64,000 nt of DNA from Alphaproteobacteria bacterium (GCA_016124635.1 WGNJ01000011.1:152235-216234); one strand, 5' to 3'. Shown: positions 26,201 through 34,659, counted from the stretch's first letter. The notes: a model not told the origin generated them from the sequence alone. Program-made: numbers and translations.

Positions 26201-26975
26201 GCAGCGCCGCAAGGGCTACACGCAGAAAGCAACGGTCGGCGGGCACAAAGTCTACCTGCGCACCGGCGAATACGACGACGGCCGCTTGGGCGAGATCTTC
26301 ATCGATATGCACAAGGAAGGCGCCGCCTTCCGCAGCTTGATGAACAATTTCGCGATCTCGATCTCGATCGGCCTGCAATACGGCGTGCCGCTCGACGAAT
26401 TCGTGGAGGCCTTCACCTTCACGCGCTTCGAACCGGCCGGCATGGTGACAGGCAACGACTCCATCAAGAACGCAACCAGCGTGCTCGACTACATCTTCCG
26501 TGAGCTCGCGGTGTCGTATTTGGGTCGCGGCGATCTCGCCCATGTCGTGCCCGGCGGCAACGACGGGTCGGAGATCGGCGACGGCGATGGCGAAGGCCGT
26601 CGTCCGGCGGTCGCTCCCGCCCGCATCGTCTCGACGGGCCTCGTGCGCGGTCAGATTCCGCAGCAGCTCGTGGTGCTCGAAGGTGGCCAAGGCCAACGTC
26701 AAGAAGCGGTGACGGCAAGTGCCGTCTCGGCCGAGGTCACGCTCGAGCAGCGTCGGGTCGTCGGTCAAAGCAGTCCGGTCAAGCAAAGCGTCGAAGTGCT
26801 GGAGCGCGAGGTCGCAACGATCTCTGCCTCAGCCGTCCGCGCTCGCAAGGTCGCTGAAGCCCGCATCAAGGGTTACGAGGGCGACGCTTGCAGCAACTGC
26901 GGAAACTTCACGCTCGTGCGCAACGGCACCTGCATGAAGTGCGACACCTGCGGCACGACGACGGGCTGCAGCTAA
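23271..26975 (+). CDS. nrdJ: Vitamin B12-dependent (class II) ribonucleoside-diphosphate reductase
   Basis: A 1234-residue adenosylcobalamin-dependent ribonucleotide reductase that makes deoxyribonucleotides without oxygen dependence. The N-terminus ([23 protein letters not shown]) and the substrate segments [22 protein letters not shown] and NPCSE (472-476) are diagnostic; Cys474 in NPCSE is the expected radical cysteine. The barrel continues through [21 protein letters not shown]. The C-terminus carries the extra TSCPD-like region, a Q/V/E-rich linker and a Cys-rich tail ([20 protein letters not shown]) that should relay electrons from thioredoxin-type donors. GGAGGGG precedes the ATG by 5 bases. 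Length is normal for the long NrdJ form of alphaproteobacteria. Upstream NrdR-type boxes and a structured leader suggest layered control. Confidence 0.97.
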   Translation: MRIDRLFTVEGQSAYAGIKFRTTSSEIRNPDGSLVFRQENIEVPERWSQVASDVLAQKYFRKAGVASKLKPVSEGNVPSWLWRQEPDREAIATGEAKFAGETSARQVFDRLAGTWTYWGWKGGYFDQERDARAFFDEMRFMLAAQMAAPNSPQWFNTGLHWAYGIDGPAQGHFYVDHWTGELVKSGSAYEHPQPHACFIQGVRDDLVNEGGIMDLWIREARLFKYGSGTGSNFSALRGANEALSGGGKSSGLMSFLKIGDRAAGAIKSGGTTRRAAKMVIVDADHPDIENFIDWKVREEQKVASIVAGSKLLATHLNAIIKACLNCRGDGDTCFDPAQNPALKREIKAARKSQIPDNSIQRAIHFARQGYTQIEIPVHDTDWDGEAYYTVSGQNSNNSVRVTDDFLKAVVHDGEWKLTRRTDGKVTKTLAARGLWDKIAEAAWQCADPGLQFHTTINDWHTCPASGPIRASNPCSEYMFLDDTACNLASLNLLAFRKETTDGRKVFDVAAYEHAVRLWTIVLEISVMMAQFPSKEIAQLSYEYRTLGLGYANIGGLLMSSGLGYDSPQGRAVAGALAALMTGASYATSAAMARELGAFKGYAKNAEHMLRVIRNHRRAANGAIDGYEQLSTKPVSLSAIDIPEQGYEGLLDRARATWDEALAQGALYGFRNAQATVIAPTGTIGLVMDCDTTGIEPDFALVKFKKLAGGGYFKIINQSVPEALRVLGYRPEHIESIINYAVGHGTLKGAPGVNHEWLKIKGFTDKEFAAVEGALSTAFDIRFVFNRWTLGEEFCTKTLNIAEERLDAPDFDLLSEIGFTKTEIEAANVYCCGAMTLEGAPHLKDEHLPVFDCANPCGKIGKRALSVDSHILMLAAAQPFISGAISKTINMPNVATVQDCADAYLKSWKLALKANALYRDGSKLSQPLATSVLSGDDEEDEIVDQVLEAPQGVQAQKVAERIVERLVEINKRDREKLPQRRKGYTQKATVGGHKVYLRTGEYDDGRLGEIFIDMHKEGAAFRSLMNNFAISISIGLQYGVPLDEFVEAFTFTRFEPAGMVTGNDSIKNATSVLDYIFRELAVSYLGRGDLAHVVPGGNDGSEIGDGDGEGRRPAVAPARIVSTGLVRGQIPQQLVVLEGGQGQRQEAVTASAVSAEVTLEQRRVVGQSSPVKQSVEVLEREVATISASAVRARKVAEARIKGYEGDACSNCGNFTLVRNGTCMKCDTCGTTTGCS

Positions 26976-26986
26976 CGACAAGACGC

Positions 26987-27016
26987 GGGCTGGAGACGTT
27001 GCGTCGCCTCCGGCCC
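26987..27016 (+). terminator. Weak hairpin after nrdJ
   Basis: GGGCTGGAG (26987-26995) pairs with CTCCGGCCC (27008-27016) with one G-U pair, 12 bases after the nrdJ stop. No T-run follows, so termination here may be partial or the hairpin may only protect the message end. Confidence 0.4.
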
Positions 27017-27072
27017 GTACATCAGTGCCGTGCCTAAGAAAAAAGAGGGGTGGTTTGTAATGGGAGTCGATC

Positions 27073-27399
27073 ATGATCATTTGCCTAAAGAACGAAGGTG
27101 ACGGCTACGTGCGTGAGTTTCGCCTTGACGACGCCGGTAACCCGGATCGAGTCCCGGTTGAAACGCTGTTGAAACACCGCATCGAAGTCGACGGCAGGGA
27201 AGAAGTGCTGACGCAAGAACCGGCCCATCCCGCGGGCTCCATAACCCGCCTGGCGACCGGCCACTTTGCGGCAGCCGTTTCGGCCCAAGACGGGTTGGTC
27301 CAAATCGAGCAGCAATTCTCGAACGAAGTCAGCGCTCTTCAAGCGATCGCCGCCAAGTTCGGTACGCGGAAGAAGCGCTCGTCGAAGTCGGCCGCCTAG
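27073..27399 (+). CDS. Small hypothetical protein
   Basis: A 108-residue soluble protein starting MIICLKNEGDGYVREFRLDD and ending in a basic tail (GTRKKRSSKSAA). It has no signal peptide or TM segment. A central stretch (HFAAAVSAQDGLVQIEQQFSNEVSALQAIAAKFG) is likely helical. I do not recognise the family. It lies about 100 bases after nrdJ on the same strand and is followed by a strong inverted repeat, so it is probably real and may be cotranscribed with nrdJ. A basic C-terminal tail could bind nucleic acid, but that is a guess. Confidence 0.6.
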   Translation: MIICLKNEGDGYVREFRLDDAGNPDRVPVETLLKHRIEVDGREEVLTQEPAHPAGSITRLATGHFAAAVSAQDGLVQIEQQFSNEVSALQAIAAKFGTRKKRSSKSAA

Positions 27400-27421
27400 C
27401 AGACACAAAACCGAGACATTG

Positions 27422-27455
27422 GACACCTCCCCGCGCGCCCGCGCCGGGAGGTGTC
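27422..27455 (+). terminator. Inverted repeat after the small hypothetical gene
   Basis: A perfect 10-bp stem, GACACCTCCC (27422-27431) with GGGAGGTGTC (27446-27455), sits 23 bases past the stop. The T-run is poor (GTCGTCGTCTG), so it is a probable rather than certain terminator. Confidence 0.6.
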
Positions 27456-27826
27456 GTCGTCTGTCCCAACGCGACTTCAAGACCTGAGCGGACCATGTTC
27501 GACGGCTGTTGCCTCCTCAACACAATCGGAAGCACTCGATACCGAGCTTGACGGGGATCTGGCGCAAATGACGCGTCCGGTCATGAATCCCCTGCACTGT
27601 TCGGTCACACTGTCACGAAACGCGCCCCAAAAATTTGGTTTGGCAACGACGAGATTTTCGCGGTTGCGTGGCGCTCGTTCGCCGATGGCGCTATAGTCCT
27701 TTCGTTTATTGCCGCAGTTTCAATTTGGATGGCGTTCCAGCAACAGGCTCGCCCGATAAGAGCACTCCCCCCTTTACGCCCAGTGTCTGCGTCGCTTTCA
27801 TTTCAACATTCGAAACGGCAGGCCGC
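27456..27826. other. Intergenic region without a recognised gene
   Basis: About 370 bases with no supported frame. A TATAGT-like -10 (around 27694) lies upstream of the small gene that follows, but no good -35 pairs with it. Nothing else stands out. Confidence 0.4.
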
Positions 27827-28039
27827 ATGTACACCGTGATCCTCGAAACGGACGGTTCGAACGAAGCGCGGGAATTCCCGGCGCTTGGCCCGGCGATGCA
27901 CTTTGCGGCCGGCAAGCTCAAACGCAAAGACATCGGCAACGCCAAGATCCGCATCGAGAACGGCGATCGCCAAATCGTCTTCCTGCACGAGCAGATTGCC
28001 GGCGCCGTCAGCCAGCTGAGTTCGTACGCCGACAGCTAG
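27827..28039 (+). CDS. Small hypothetical protein of 70 residues
   Basis: It begins MYTVILETDGSNEAREFPAL and ends HEQIAGAVSQLSSYADS. It is soluble, without a signal peptide, and looks like one compact alpha/beta unit (VILET, KIRIENGDRQIVFLHEQ). I do not recognise the family. The frame is open upstream to 27635, but the upstream part is Arg/Cys-rich and unlike coding sequence, so I start at 27827 despite a weak GGCAGG ribosome site. It converges on the NDUFAF6-like gene with only three bases between stops. Confidence 0.55.
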   Translation: MYTVILETDGSNEAREFPALGPAMHFAAGKLKRKDIGNAKIRIENGDRQIVFLHEQIAGAVSQLSSYADS

Positions 28040-28042
28040 GGA

Positions 28043-28867
28043 TCAAATTCGCCACAGGAGAACCGCTAGCGCGATCCTGGCAACGCGCTCGCCCTGGCTT
28101 ACCTCGATCGGCTGAAAGGCTCGCGAACGCCTGGCCAGTTTCAGGTACCGAGGAACGAGCGCCACCGGCGCCAGCGCGGTAATCGCCGATGTCGGAAATC
28201 GAGCCGCGCGGGCGGCGCGCAAATGGCTGCGGGCGCGTTCGGCCAGCCGCGCGACAATGCGTTCCAACGCCGGCGTCGAACGACCAGCGAACACATCCTC
28301 GACGCTGAGGCCCTCGGCCTCAAGCCACGCGCGCGGCAAACGGCAGTGGCGAAGGGCCGCGTCCCGCCCCAATGCCCGTATGTAACCCGCATAGGCCGCC
28401 GCAATGGCGGCTTCACGCGCAGCCACATCGGCGCGGTCTCCAGCGCCGCAAATGTGTGCCGCAAGCTGCATCAGCGATCCCGCAGTTGCCGCCGCGTAGC
28501 CTTCGAGCACCGCCTCATCGCCAAACGGCGCCTCCTCGAAATCGAGGCTTCGAGCGTCGAGATATCGATCGAACAGCGAGCGCGGCAACGCGAAGGATGT
28601 CACGGTATCGGCCAACGCCGCTGCGATCGGTGTAGCGACCGGACGTTTGTCAAAGATCGCCCCGATCTGCTCGCGCCACCAGCCAAGCCGAATGTGTCCG
28701 ACAAGCGGCTCGTGTACGACCTCGCGGATGCGCGCGACATCATGATGAAAGGCGTAGAGCGCCGTTAGGCCGCGCCGCCGGTCCGGCGACGCGAATAGAG
28801 ACGCGACGTAGCGATCAGGATCGCTATTGGCGACCTGCTCTTCGAGTGCCTGAAAGCTATCGCTCAT
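28043..28867 (-). CDS. Squalene/phytoene synthase-fold protein of the NDUFAF6 type
   Basis: A 274-residue all-helical protein. The segment YVASLFASPDRRRGLTALYAF and LGWWREQI match the trans-prenyltransferase-like family found across Rhizobiales and in mitochondrial NDUFAF6, a complex I assembly factor. The Asp-rich diphosphate-binding motif of true squalene or phytoene synthases is missing: the first motif reads YAFHHDVARIREVV and the second GRDAALRHCRLP. So it is unlikely to make prenyl products, and a role in respiratory complex assembly is inferred. I start at ATG 28867, because a terminator-like hairpin covers 28879-28907; GTG at 28906 is the longer option. It usually follows secD-secF in relatives. 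Confidence 0.82.
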   Translation of the reverse strand: MSDSFQALEEQVANSDPDRYVASLFASPDRRRGLTALYAFHHDVARIREVVHEPLVGHIRLGWWREQIGAIFDKRPVATPIAAALADTVTSFALPRSLFDRYLDARSLDFEEAPFGDEAVLEGYAAATAGSLMQLAAHICGAGDRADVAAREAAIAAAYAGYIRALGRDAALRHCRLPRAWLEAEGLSVEDVFAGRSTPALERIVARLAERARSHLRAARAARFPTSAITALAPVALVPRYLKLARRSRAFQPIEVSQGERVARIALAVLLWRI

Positions 28868-28878
28868 CTGAAAGCAAT

Positions 28879-28907
28879 TGTGGCCCGGGTTCATCGCCCA
28901 GGCCACA
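28879..28907 (-). terminator. Hairpin between the PuuD-like and NDUFAF6-like genes
   Basis: TGTGGCC (28879-28885) pairs with GGCCACA (28901-28907), extended inside by GGG/CCC. It lies 24 bases after the PuuD-like stop on the minus strand. The following sequence (ATTGCTTTC) is only moderately T-rich, so it is a probable terminator. Confidence 0.5.
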
Positions 28908-28930
28908 GCGCTTTGACGCTTTTGGAGACT

Positions 28931-29563
28931 CTAGCCGAAGCCGTAGTGCGAGGCGCCGATCATGCAAAGTAGCATCGGCAGCGACAGCACGGTATTTGTC
29001 CGCGAAAACAGCATAGCCGTACGGCCGTGGCTCGCGCGCTGATCCTTGGTCAGATCCGGAAAGCGGTTCTCGATGTTCAGTGCTCGCTGCTGGTTGGGCC
29101 AGATCACGAACCACACATTGAACCACATCACGATACCGAGCCACATTCCGATGCCGATCAGCGTATGCGAGGCGTCGGAGAAACCTTCCGCCGCGCCCAG
29201 CGTCAGCGCTGCGATGAGATAATCGTTCAAAAAGGCCAACCAAAGGCCGAAGAACAGCGTCGACATCGCACCCCAGCGGAACCACCACAGGGCCTCCGGC
29301 GCAATAACCTTTGAGATCGCCGGCTTTTGATCGTCCGGGATCTTCGGCATCAAGGGGACCTGAACGAGGTTGAAGTAGTAGAGCAACCCGATCCAAACGA
29401 TGCCCGAGAGCACGTGCATCCAGCGCACCGGATACCACCAGAACGGCGCCGACATCAGGTTGATCGTGCCGTGGAACAGAAACGCGCTTAGGACGTAGAC
29501 GACGAAAGCCAGCACGAAGCCGGTGATGACGGCGTTGCGTAAATTGCTGAGCAGTCCGGCCAT
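28931..29563 (-). CDS. Integral membrane protein resembling the membrane domain of urate hydroxylase PuuD
   Basis: A 210-residue protein with about five TM helices (AVITGFVLAFVVYVLSAF, WMHVLSGIVWIGLLYYF, WGAMSTLFFGLWLAFL, GIGMWLGIVMWFNVWFVIWP, VLSLPMLLCMIGA). The MHVLSGIVWIGLLYYFN and WFNVWFVIWPNQQRAL segments match the membrane part of PuuD-type proteins. Full PuuD carries a C-terminal cytochrome c domain, and no CxxCH is present here, so urate oxidation cannot be assumed. GGAGGGG lies 8 bases before the ATG at 29563. It sits where secF would be expected after secD, separated from secD by a terminator and therefore probably transcribed alone. Confidence 0.75.
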   Translation of the reverse strand: MAGLLSNLRNAVITGFVLAFVVYVLSAFLFHGTINLMSAPFWWYPVRWMHVLSGIVWIGLLYYFNLVQVPLMPKIPDDQKPAISKVIAPEALWWFRWGAMSTLFFGLWLAFLNDYLIAALTLGAAEGFSDASHTLIGIGMWLGIVMWFNVWFVIWPNQQRALNIENRFPDLTKDQRASHGRTAMLFSRTNTVLSLPMLLCMIGASHYGFG

Positions 29564-29659
29564 AGCGATGAGCCCCTCCCCTTGCCTTGCCGCACGACTC
29601 GCAGTGCGACTGCACAAGCTTAGCCGATATAGCCGTCGCAAGCGACAGCTGGCGGCGCC

Positions 29660-29687
29660 AAAACCCTAGTCCCGCCAGGGACTTGGG
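29660..29687 (-). terminator. Intrinsic terminator directly after secD
   Basis: On the minus strand AGTCCC-TGGC-GGGACT forms a 6-bp hairpin, extended past one mismatch by CCC/GGG, and is followed by TTTT. It begins a few bases after the secD stop, so the yajC-secD transcript ends here. Confidence 0.75.
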
Positions 29688-29690
29688 GCT

Positions 29691-31322
29691 CTAAATAGGC
29701 AGTGCCGCGGGCCGGCGCCCGTGCAACCACCAGATCACTTGCAAGCGCGTGATGAAGATTGAGGTGAAGAACGACGAGATAATGCCGAGCGTCAACGCAA
29801 CGGCGAAGCCGCCGACCGGCCCAGATCCGAGGCTGAGCAGAATGAGGCCTGCGAGCAAGTGCGTTGCATTGGCGTCGATGATCGTCGCCATAGCGCGGGC
29901 AAAGCCCGAGTCGATTGACGACATGATCGTTCGTCCGTTGCGCACCTCTTCCTTGATGCGTTCGTAGATCAAAACGTTTGCGTCGACCGCCATACCCATC
30001 GTCAGCACGAAGCCGGCCACACCGGGCAAGGTCAGAGTTGCTCTGAACAAGGTCATCGCCGCCAGCAGCAAGACCAAGTTCATGAGCAGAGCCACGTTCG
30101 CGAAGATACCGAACAGCCGGTATTGTAGCAGCATGAAGCCGACGACCAAGACAAGTCCGCCAAGCGCAGACATCCATCCATTGCGAATAGCGTCTAGACC
30201 GAGCTCGGCGCCCACGGTGCGCTGTTCGAGAATTTTGAGCGGCACCGGCAAGGCACCTGCATTCAGCAGGATGGCGAGATTGTTGGCTTCCTCGACCGTA
30301 AAGTTACCCTCGATCTGGCCTTGACCACCCAGGATGGGGGATCGAATGACCGGCGCCGTGATGACCTTCTCGTCGAGCACGGCGGCGAAACGGTGACCGA
30401 CATTGTCCCGTGTGATGTCCGCAAACCGTCGCGCCCCTTGCGCATTGAACTTGAAGCTCACGACCGGTTGCTGCGTCTGCCCGTCGATCGTGCCCTGAGC
30501 CCTCTCGAGCATGTCGCCCGTGATGATGGCGCGTTCTTTGACGACGATTGGAAATTGCGACTTCTGTCCATTCGGTCCGGTGATTTCTTCGAAAAGAAGC
30601 TTATCGCCCGGTGGAATTCGCTTGGCGTTGATGTCGGCCTGGCTCACGCTCTCGTCGACCATGTGAAACGTGAGCTTCGCCTGCGTATTCACCTTGGCCT
30701 GAATTTCGGCTGTGTCGGTAATTCCCGGCACCTGAACCAGGATGCGCCGCTCGCCTTGGCGCGCAAACGTCGCTTCGGTGGAACCGTTCGGATCCACGCG
30801 GCGCCGAACGACTTCGACCGATTGCTCCATGACACGGCGGCGAAGATCTTCGCGGCCCGCGCGAGAGAGCGTCAGCGTTATGACACCGCCGTCGCCGGTG
30901 ACCACGTCGAACTCACCCGAGGAGTTGCCCAGGCCGAACGTCAGCCCGGCCGGCTGCACGAGCTTTCGAATAAGGGCGGCCGCGTCCGCGACTTTGTCCG
31001 GCTCCATGATCTGGACGCTCAAACCGTCCTTCGTCGATGTCACGGAGAGCTTGCTGTAGAGGATGTGGGCGCTGCGCAGACCCTTGCGCACATCGTCGAG
31101 CACCGAGTTCGTTCGGTCCTTCACGGCCGCATCGATATCGGCTTCGAGCAACAGATAGGCGCCGCCGCGCAAGTCCAGACCAAGCGGCACCGGCTGGTGC
31201 GGCAGCCACGTCGGTATCGAGTTGCGTACCGACTCCGGCAGCACGTTCGGCATCGCAATGAAGATGCCGAACAGGCAAATGCCGAGGATCAGATAAACCT
31301 GCCAGCGAGGCATATGCAGCAT
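29691..31322 (-). CDS. secD: Protein translocase subunit SecD
   Basis: A 543-residue inner-membrane protein that uses the proton gradient to help SecYEG move proteins outward. It has an N-terminal TM helix (VYLILGICLFGIFIAM), a large periplasmic region beginning VPLGLDLRGGAYLLLE and containing RRVDPNGSTEATFARQGERRI, and a C-terminal RND-type bundle with GMAVDANVLIYERIKEE. Length is that of SecD alone; there is no SecF domain at the end. GAGG lies 8 bases before the start. yajC precedes it by 29 bases, the normal order, but secF does not follow. Confidence 0.97.
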   Translation of the reverse strand: MLHMPRWQVYLILGICLFGIFIAMPNVLPESVRNSIPTWLPHQPVPLGLDLRGGAYLLLEADIDAAVKDRTNSVLDDVRKGLRSAHILYSKLSVTSTKDGLSVQIMEPDKVADAAALIRKLVQPAGLTFGLGNSSGEFDVVTGDGGVITLTLSRAGREDLRRRVMEQSVEVVRRRVDPNGSTEATFARQGERRILVQVPGITDTAEIQAKVNTQAKLTFHMVDESVSQADINAKRIPPGDKLLFEEITGPNGQKSQFPIVVKERAIITGDMLERAQGTIDGQTQQPVVSFKFNAQGARRFADITRDNVGHRFAAVLDEKVITAPVIRSPILGGQGQIEGNFTVEEANNLAILLNAGALPVPLKILEQRTVGAELGLDAIRNGWMSALGGLVLVVGFMLLQYRLFGIFANVALLMNLVLLLAAMTLFRATLTLPGVAGFVLTMGMAVDANVLIYERIKEEVRNGRTIMSSIDSGFARAMATIIDANATHLLAGLILLSLGSGPVGGFAVALTLGIISSFFTSIFITRLQVIWWLHGRRPAALPI

Positions 31323-31351
31323 GGGAAGAACCTCAGGCTAAGCGTCGGACG

Positions 31352-31729
31352 CTACTTGCTGTTGTCGTCACTCTTGGACTTGCCGTCGCTGGTTGCGGGC
31401 TCGCCTTTGACCCTCACGTCGGCGAGCGTCGCCTTGACGACACGCACGCGCACCCCCTCTGCAAGCTCGACCAGGACCTCATTGTCATCGACAACTTTGG
31501 TGACCTTTCCGACGAGTCCACCGGCCGTCACGACGGTGTCGCCGCGGCGCACGTTGGCCACCATCGTCGCCAGCTGCTTTGCCCGCTGCTGTTGAGGCCG
31601 GAGCACAATGAAATAGAAGATCACAAAAATCGCGATCCACATTGGCAACGTCGTGAGGAGGTCCCCATAACCTCCGGCACCGCCCGCGGCAGGAGCCGCA
31701 GACTGCGCATAGGCGGCGGTGATGAACAT
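31352..31729 (-). CDS. yajC: Preprotein translocase subunit YajC
   Basis: A 125-residue single-TM protein of the SecDF-YajC complex. The N-terminus has an Ala-rich lead (MFITAAYAQSAAP), one TM helix (LPMWIAIFVIFYFIVLRP) followed by the signature RPQQQRAKQL, then a small cytosolic domain with VRRGDTVVTAGGLVGKV. The acidic/Ser tail ends SKSDDNSK. I start at the ATG at 31729, with GAGG 10 bases upstream; the frame is open to 31777. It is divergent from a DUF815 ATPase gene, with about 140 bases between. Confidence 0.95.
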   Translation of the reverse strand: MFITAAYAQSAAPAAGGAGGYGDLLTTLPMWIAIFVIFYFIVLRPQQQRAKQLATMVANVRRGDTVVTAGGLVGKVTKVVDDNEVLVELAEGVRVRVVKATLADVRVKGEPATSDGKSKSDDNSK

Positions 31730-31869
31730 GCTTAAGAACCTCAAGTTCCTGCCAAGGCTGCGCAGATCGGGGCGCAAAACGCGCGCGGACTATAGCGGCG
31801 GCGACCTGCATTGCAACACTTAGGGGTGGCCCCTGGCGCAGCCACAGCCTGTGCGATAGTCAGGGCGCT

Positions 31870-32733
31870 ATGACGCATACGGACAAAGAGACCGAGGTTT
31901 TGGCGCGCATCGCTGCCGCGCTCGAGCGCCTGGCCCCTTCGCGGCCGTCTGCGGCCGATTGGAGTTCTGCCGACGCCTTCGTCTGGTCCGCCCACGATCA
32001 GCGTCTTGAGCCTGTGGCCCAGATCGCGCGCATACCTCTGGCGTTGCTGAAAGGAATTGATCGGCAACGCGACATTCTGCTCGAAAATACGCGACGGTTC
32101 GCAAACGGATTGCCGGCGAACAACGCATTGCTCTGGGGCGCGCGTGGTACCGGCAAAAGCGCGTTGGTCAAGGCAATCCATGCTGTGGCGCAGCCGAATA
32201 GCACCGCGCCGCTGAAACTTGTCGAGATCCATCGCGAGGATGTGGGGACCCTTGGCCATCTGCTCAAGCTGATCGCGGCGGCGCCGGTCCGAGTGATACT
32301 TTTTTGCGACGACTTATCGTTCGATGCGCAGGATTCCGCGTACCGGCCGCTAAAGACAGTGTTGGAAGGCGGCATCGCCGGCCGGCCACATAACGTCCTT
32401 TTCTACGCAACCTCGAACCGGCGCCACTTGATGCCGCGTGAGATGGTCGAGAACGAGCGCTCGACCGCCATCCATCCCGACGAAGCGATCGAAGAAAAGG
32501 TCTCGCTGTCGGACCGCTTCGGTCTATGGCTCGGTTTTCATCCCTGCAGCCAAACCGACTACCTAACGATCGTTCGCGGCTATGTGGAACACTTCAAACT
32601 CAACATGCCGCCTGTCGAGGTTGAGCGCCGCGCCCTCGAGTGGGCGATGACACGCGGTAGCCGCTCCGGCCGCGTCGCCTGGCAGTTCATCGAAGATCTA
32701 AGCGGCGAACTTGGCCAAGAATTGGCGCCTTGA
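31870..32733 (+). CDS. DUF815 family P-loop ATPase
   Basis: A 287-residue AAA-like ATPase. The Walker A is GARGTGKSA, the Walker B region is VRVILFCDDLSF, and a sensor-like segment reads VLFYATSNRRHLMPREM, all hallmarks of DUF815. The ERSTAIHPDEAIEEKVSLSDRFGLWLGFHP stretch is also typical. The cellular role of the family is unknown. The gene regularly neighbours yajC-secD in Rhizobiales, as here, in divergent orientation. It converges on the LysM/M23 gene with 10 bases between the two stops. Confidence 0.92.
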   Translation: MTHTDKETEVLARIAAALERLAPSRPSAADWSSADAFVWSAHDQRLEPVAQIARIPLALLKGIDRQRDILLENTRRFANGLPANNALLWGARGTGKSALVKAIHAVAQPNSTAPLKLVEIHREDVGTLGHLLKLIAAAPVRVILFCDDLSFDAQDSAYRPLKTVLEGGIAGRPHNVLFYATSNRRHLMPREMVENERSTAIHPDEAIEEKVSLSDRFGLWLGFHPCSQTDYLTIVRGYVEHFKLNMPPVEVERRALEWAMTRGSRSGRVAWQFIEDLSGELGQELAP

Positions 32734-32743
32734 CGCGTGAGGA

Positions 32744-34021
32744 CTAAAGGCTCGCGTTGGCGCGCTCGAGATAGCGCGTCGGATTGACAGCGCGATCGCC
32801 TCGGCGAATTTCAAAATGCAGCTGCGGACGGTCGACATCGCCCGTCGAGCCGACGAGCGCGATCGTCTGACCTTGGCGCACGTTGTCACCCTTATTGACG
32901 AGCAACTTCTTATTGTGCGCGTAGGCCGTCACATAGCCGTTCGAATGACGAATGAGCAGCAGATTGCCATACCCAGCGAGCTCGTTACCCGCATAGACGA
33001 CGATGCCGCCGTCTGCCGCCTTCACTGAGGAGCCCGGCTCCGCCGCAATATTGATACCGTCGTTGTGCACGCCGCCGGCGCGCCGACCGAACACTGAGAT
33101 AATCTGACCGTGCACGGGCCAGACAAAGTGGTTCGACGCTCTGACGTGACTGCTCGGCGCAGCAGGCTTTGCGTGATGCCGAGCATCATAAGCTTCATCG
33201 GCGGGATCGACCGCGCCGACGCGCCGCTGCTGCGCTCGTCGGCGTGGCGAATCGAACGCTTCGTCGTCCGGATCGGCACTCGCGAGCTCGCGCTCCGGCA
33301 CTGGAGGCTTTGGCCGCGGGTGGTAAGCCCCATCCGCCGGGTCCACGGCGCGCGCAGCCCGGGCGTTCGAAAACTCCGGCCCTCCCTCGCCCGTCGAAGC
33401 GGGCTTGTATCGAGGCAGGCCTGCTGTGTAGTAGCGCCCGCCGCCAAGCCTCGGGTCCTCGCCTGTAGATGGCGCCGGGGATGGCGTTGGCGGGGCAATA
33501 TTTGAACGCGCGACAGGTGCCGGAATTCGTTCCACCCGCGCCATCTGATGCTCGCTGACGAACGGAATGGTCAGCTGCTGCCCCGGATAGATTTCGTCCG
33601 GCGACGCCAGTCTGTTCACATCGATGATCGCGTTCGCCGAGACGTTGTAGCTCCGCGCAATCGAACTCACGGTATCGCCGCTTTCGACAAGGTGCACCGA
33701 AGACGGCGGCAAGGTCAGCGCCTGACCTGCTCGCAAACGGTAGGGCGGCCGCAGATCGTTGGCCTCGATGATCGCCTGCTCGGAAACATGGAAACGGTCG
33801 GAGACGCTCTCGACCGTGTCACCACGCAACACTTGTACGATCATCACCGGCCGAGGGCCCGGGCGCGCGCTTACGACCGGCGGGCGCGCGTAGCGGCCGT
33901 CGTAGTCGTATGTAGCGCAACCGGATGCGGTACCGAGCAGCAATGCAGCTAATAGCGTCTGTGCTGTCTGCTCCAATAATCTCCGCTTCCCACGCCCATC
34001 TGGAGACTCATGCTCCATCAC
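32744..34021 (-). CDS. LysM / M23-domain lipoprotein (NlpD-like)
   Basis: A 425-residue envelope protein. A lipoprotein signal ends in GTASGC. Two LysM repeats follow (IVQVLRGDTVESVSDRF and HLVESGDTVSSIARSYNV), then a low-complexity linker with three copies of a DPADEAY-like unit, then a C-terminal M23/LytM domain (FVWPVHGQIISVFG to RYL). The first zinc motif, normally HxGxD, reads HNDGINI, so the Asp ligand is Asn; the later YAHN and HFEIR are present. This points to a regulator of amidases, like NlpD/EnvC, rather than an active endopeptidase. The start codon overlaps the pcm stop (ATGA). The surE-pcm-nlpD order is classical across Proteobacteria. Confidence 0.9.
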   Translation of the reverse strand: MMEHESPDGRGKRRLLEQTAQTLLAALLLGTASGCATYDYDGRYARPPVVSARPGPRPVMIVQVLRGDTVESVSDRFHVSEQAIIEANDLRPPYRLRAGQALTLPPSSVHLVESGDTVSSIARSYNVSANAIIDVNRLASPDEIYPGQQLTIPFVSEHQMARVERIPAPVARSNIAPPTPSPAPSTGEDPRLGGGRYYTAGLPRYKPASTGEGGPEFSNARAARAVDPADGAYHPRPKPPVPERELASADPDDEAFDSPRRRAQQRRVGAVDPADEAYDARHHAKPAAPSSHVRASNHFVWPVHGQIISVFGRRAGGVHNDGINIAAEPGSSVKAADGGIVVYAGNELAGYGNLLLIRHSNGYVTAYAHNKKLLVNKGDNVRQGQTIALVGSTGDVDRPQLHFEIRRGDRAVNPTRYLERANASL

Positions 34022-34659
34022 TCGCTTGCCACACCTTCAAGCAAGGGCACGAACCTGACGGGCAAAAGGTTCGTACTCTGAAAGCCTTGGCTCGTCCGCT
34101 TGACCCGGACGAGCACCTGCCCGTCGACACCGAGATCAATCGGAATAACCATGAGTCCCTTAACAGACAGTTGATTTAACAAAGCTTGCGGCGGATTTTT
34201 GCTGACTGCGGCAGTTATGATGATGCGATCGAACGGCGCTTGTGAAGGCCAACCCAACGCACCGTCGCCGACCATGGTGTCGACGTTAGGAAGTCTTAAT
34301 TCGCGGAAGCGCGCTTCCGCCAGGCGCATGAGGGAAGCGTAACGTTCAATCGTAAACACGCGCTTGGCGAGCTTCGACAGGATCGCGGTCTGATAACCCG
34401 ATCCCGTGCCGATCTCCAGTACCCGATGCTTCGGCGACAGCTTCAGAGCCTCGGTCATGAAGGCGACGATGTACGGCTGACTGATGGTCTGCCCCGCCTC
34501 GATCGGCAGCGCGCAGTTCTCGTAGGCGCGATCTTCAAAGATCTTCGGTACGAAAAGTTCACGCGGCGTCGTCTCGATCGCCGACAGGACGTCGGCGTCC
34601 GTCACGCCCTGCCGGCGCAGTTCCATGATCAATTGCAGCGCGTGAAAATTCGACGTCAC
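34018..34659 (-). CDS. pcm: Protein-L-isoaspartate O-methyltransferase
   Basis: A protein of about 213 residues that repairs isoaspartyl damage in proteins using SAM. The PIMT-specific ETTPRELFVPKIFEDRAY and IEAGQTISQPYIVAFMTEAL precede the SAM site VLEIGTGSGYQTAIL; later DRIIITAAV and the GLMVIPI strand complete the fold. The start is uncertain: GTG at 34659 has AGGA upstream and gives the usual length, while TTG at 34698 is possible. It is coupled to the NlpD-like gene downstream and follows surE, as in other Proteobacteria. Confidence 0.93.
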   Translation of the reverse strand: MTSNFHALQLIMELRRQGVTDADVLSAIETTPRELFVPKIFEDRAYENCALPIEAGQTISQPYIVAFMTEALKLSPKHRVLEIGTGSGYQTAILSKLAKRVFTIERYASLMRLAEARFRELRLPNVDTMVGDGALGWPSQAPFDRIIITAAVSKNPPQALLNQLSVKGLMVIPIDLGVDGQVLVRVKRTSQGFQSTNLLPVRFVPLLEGVASE

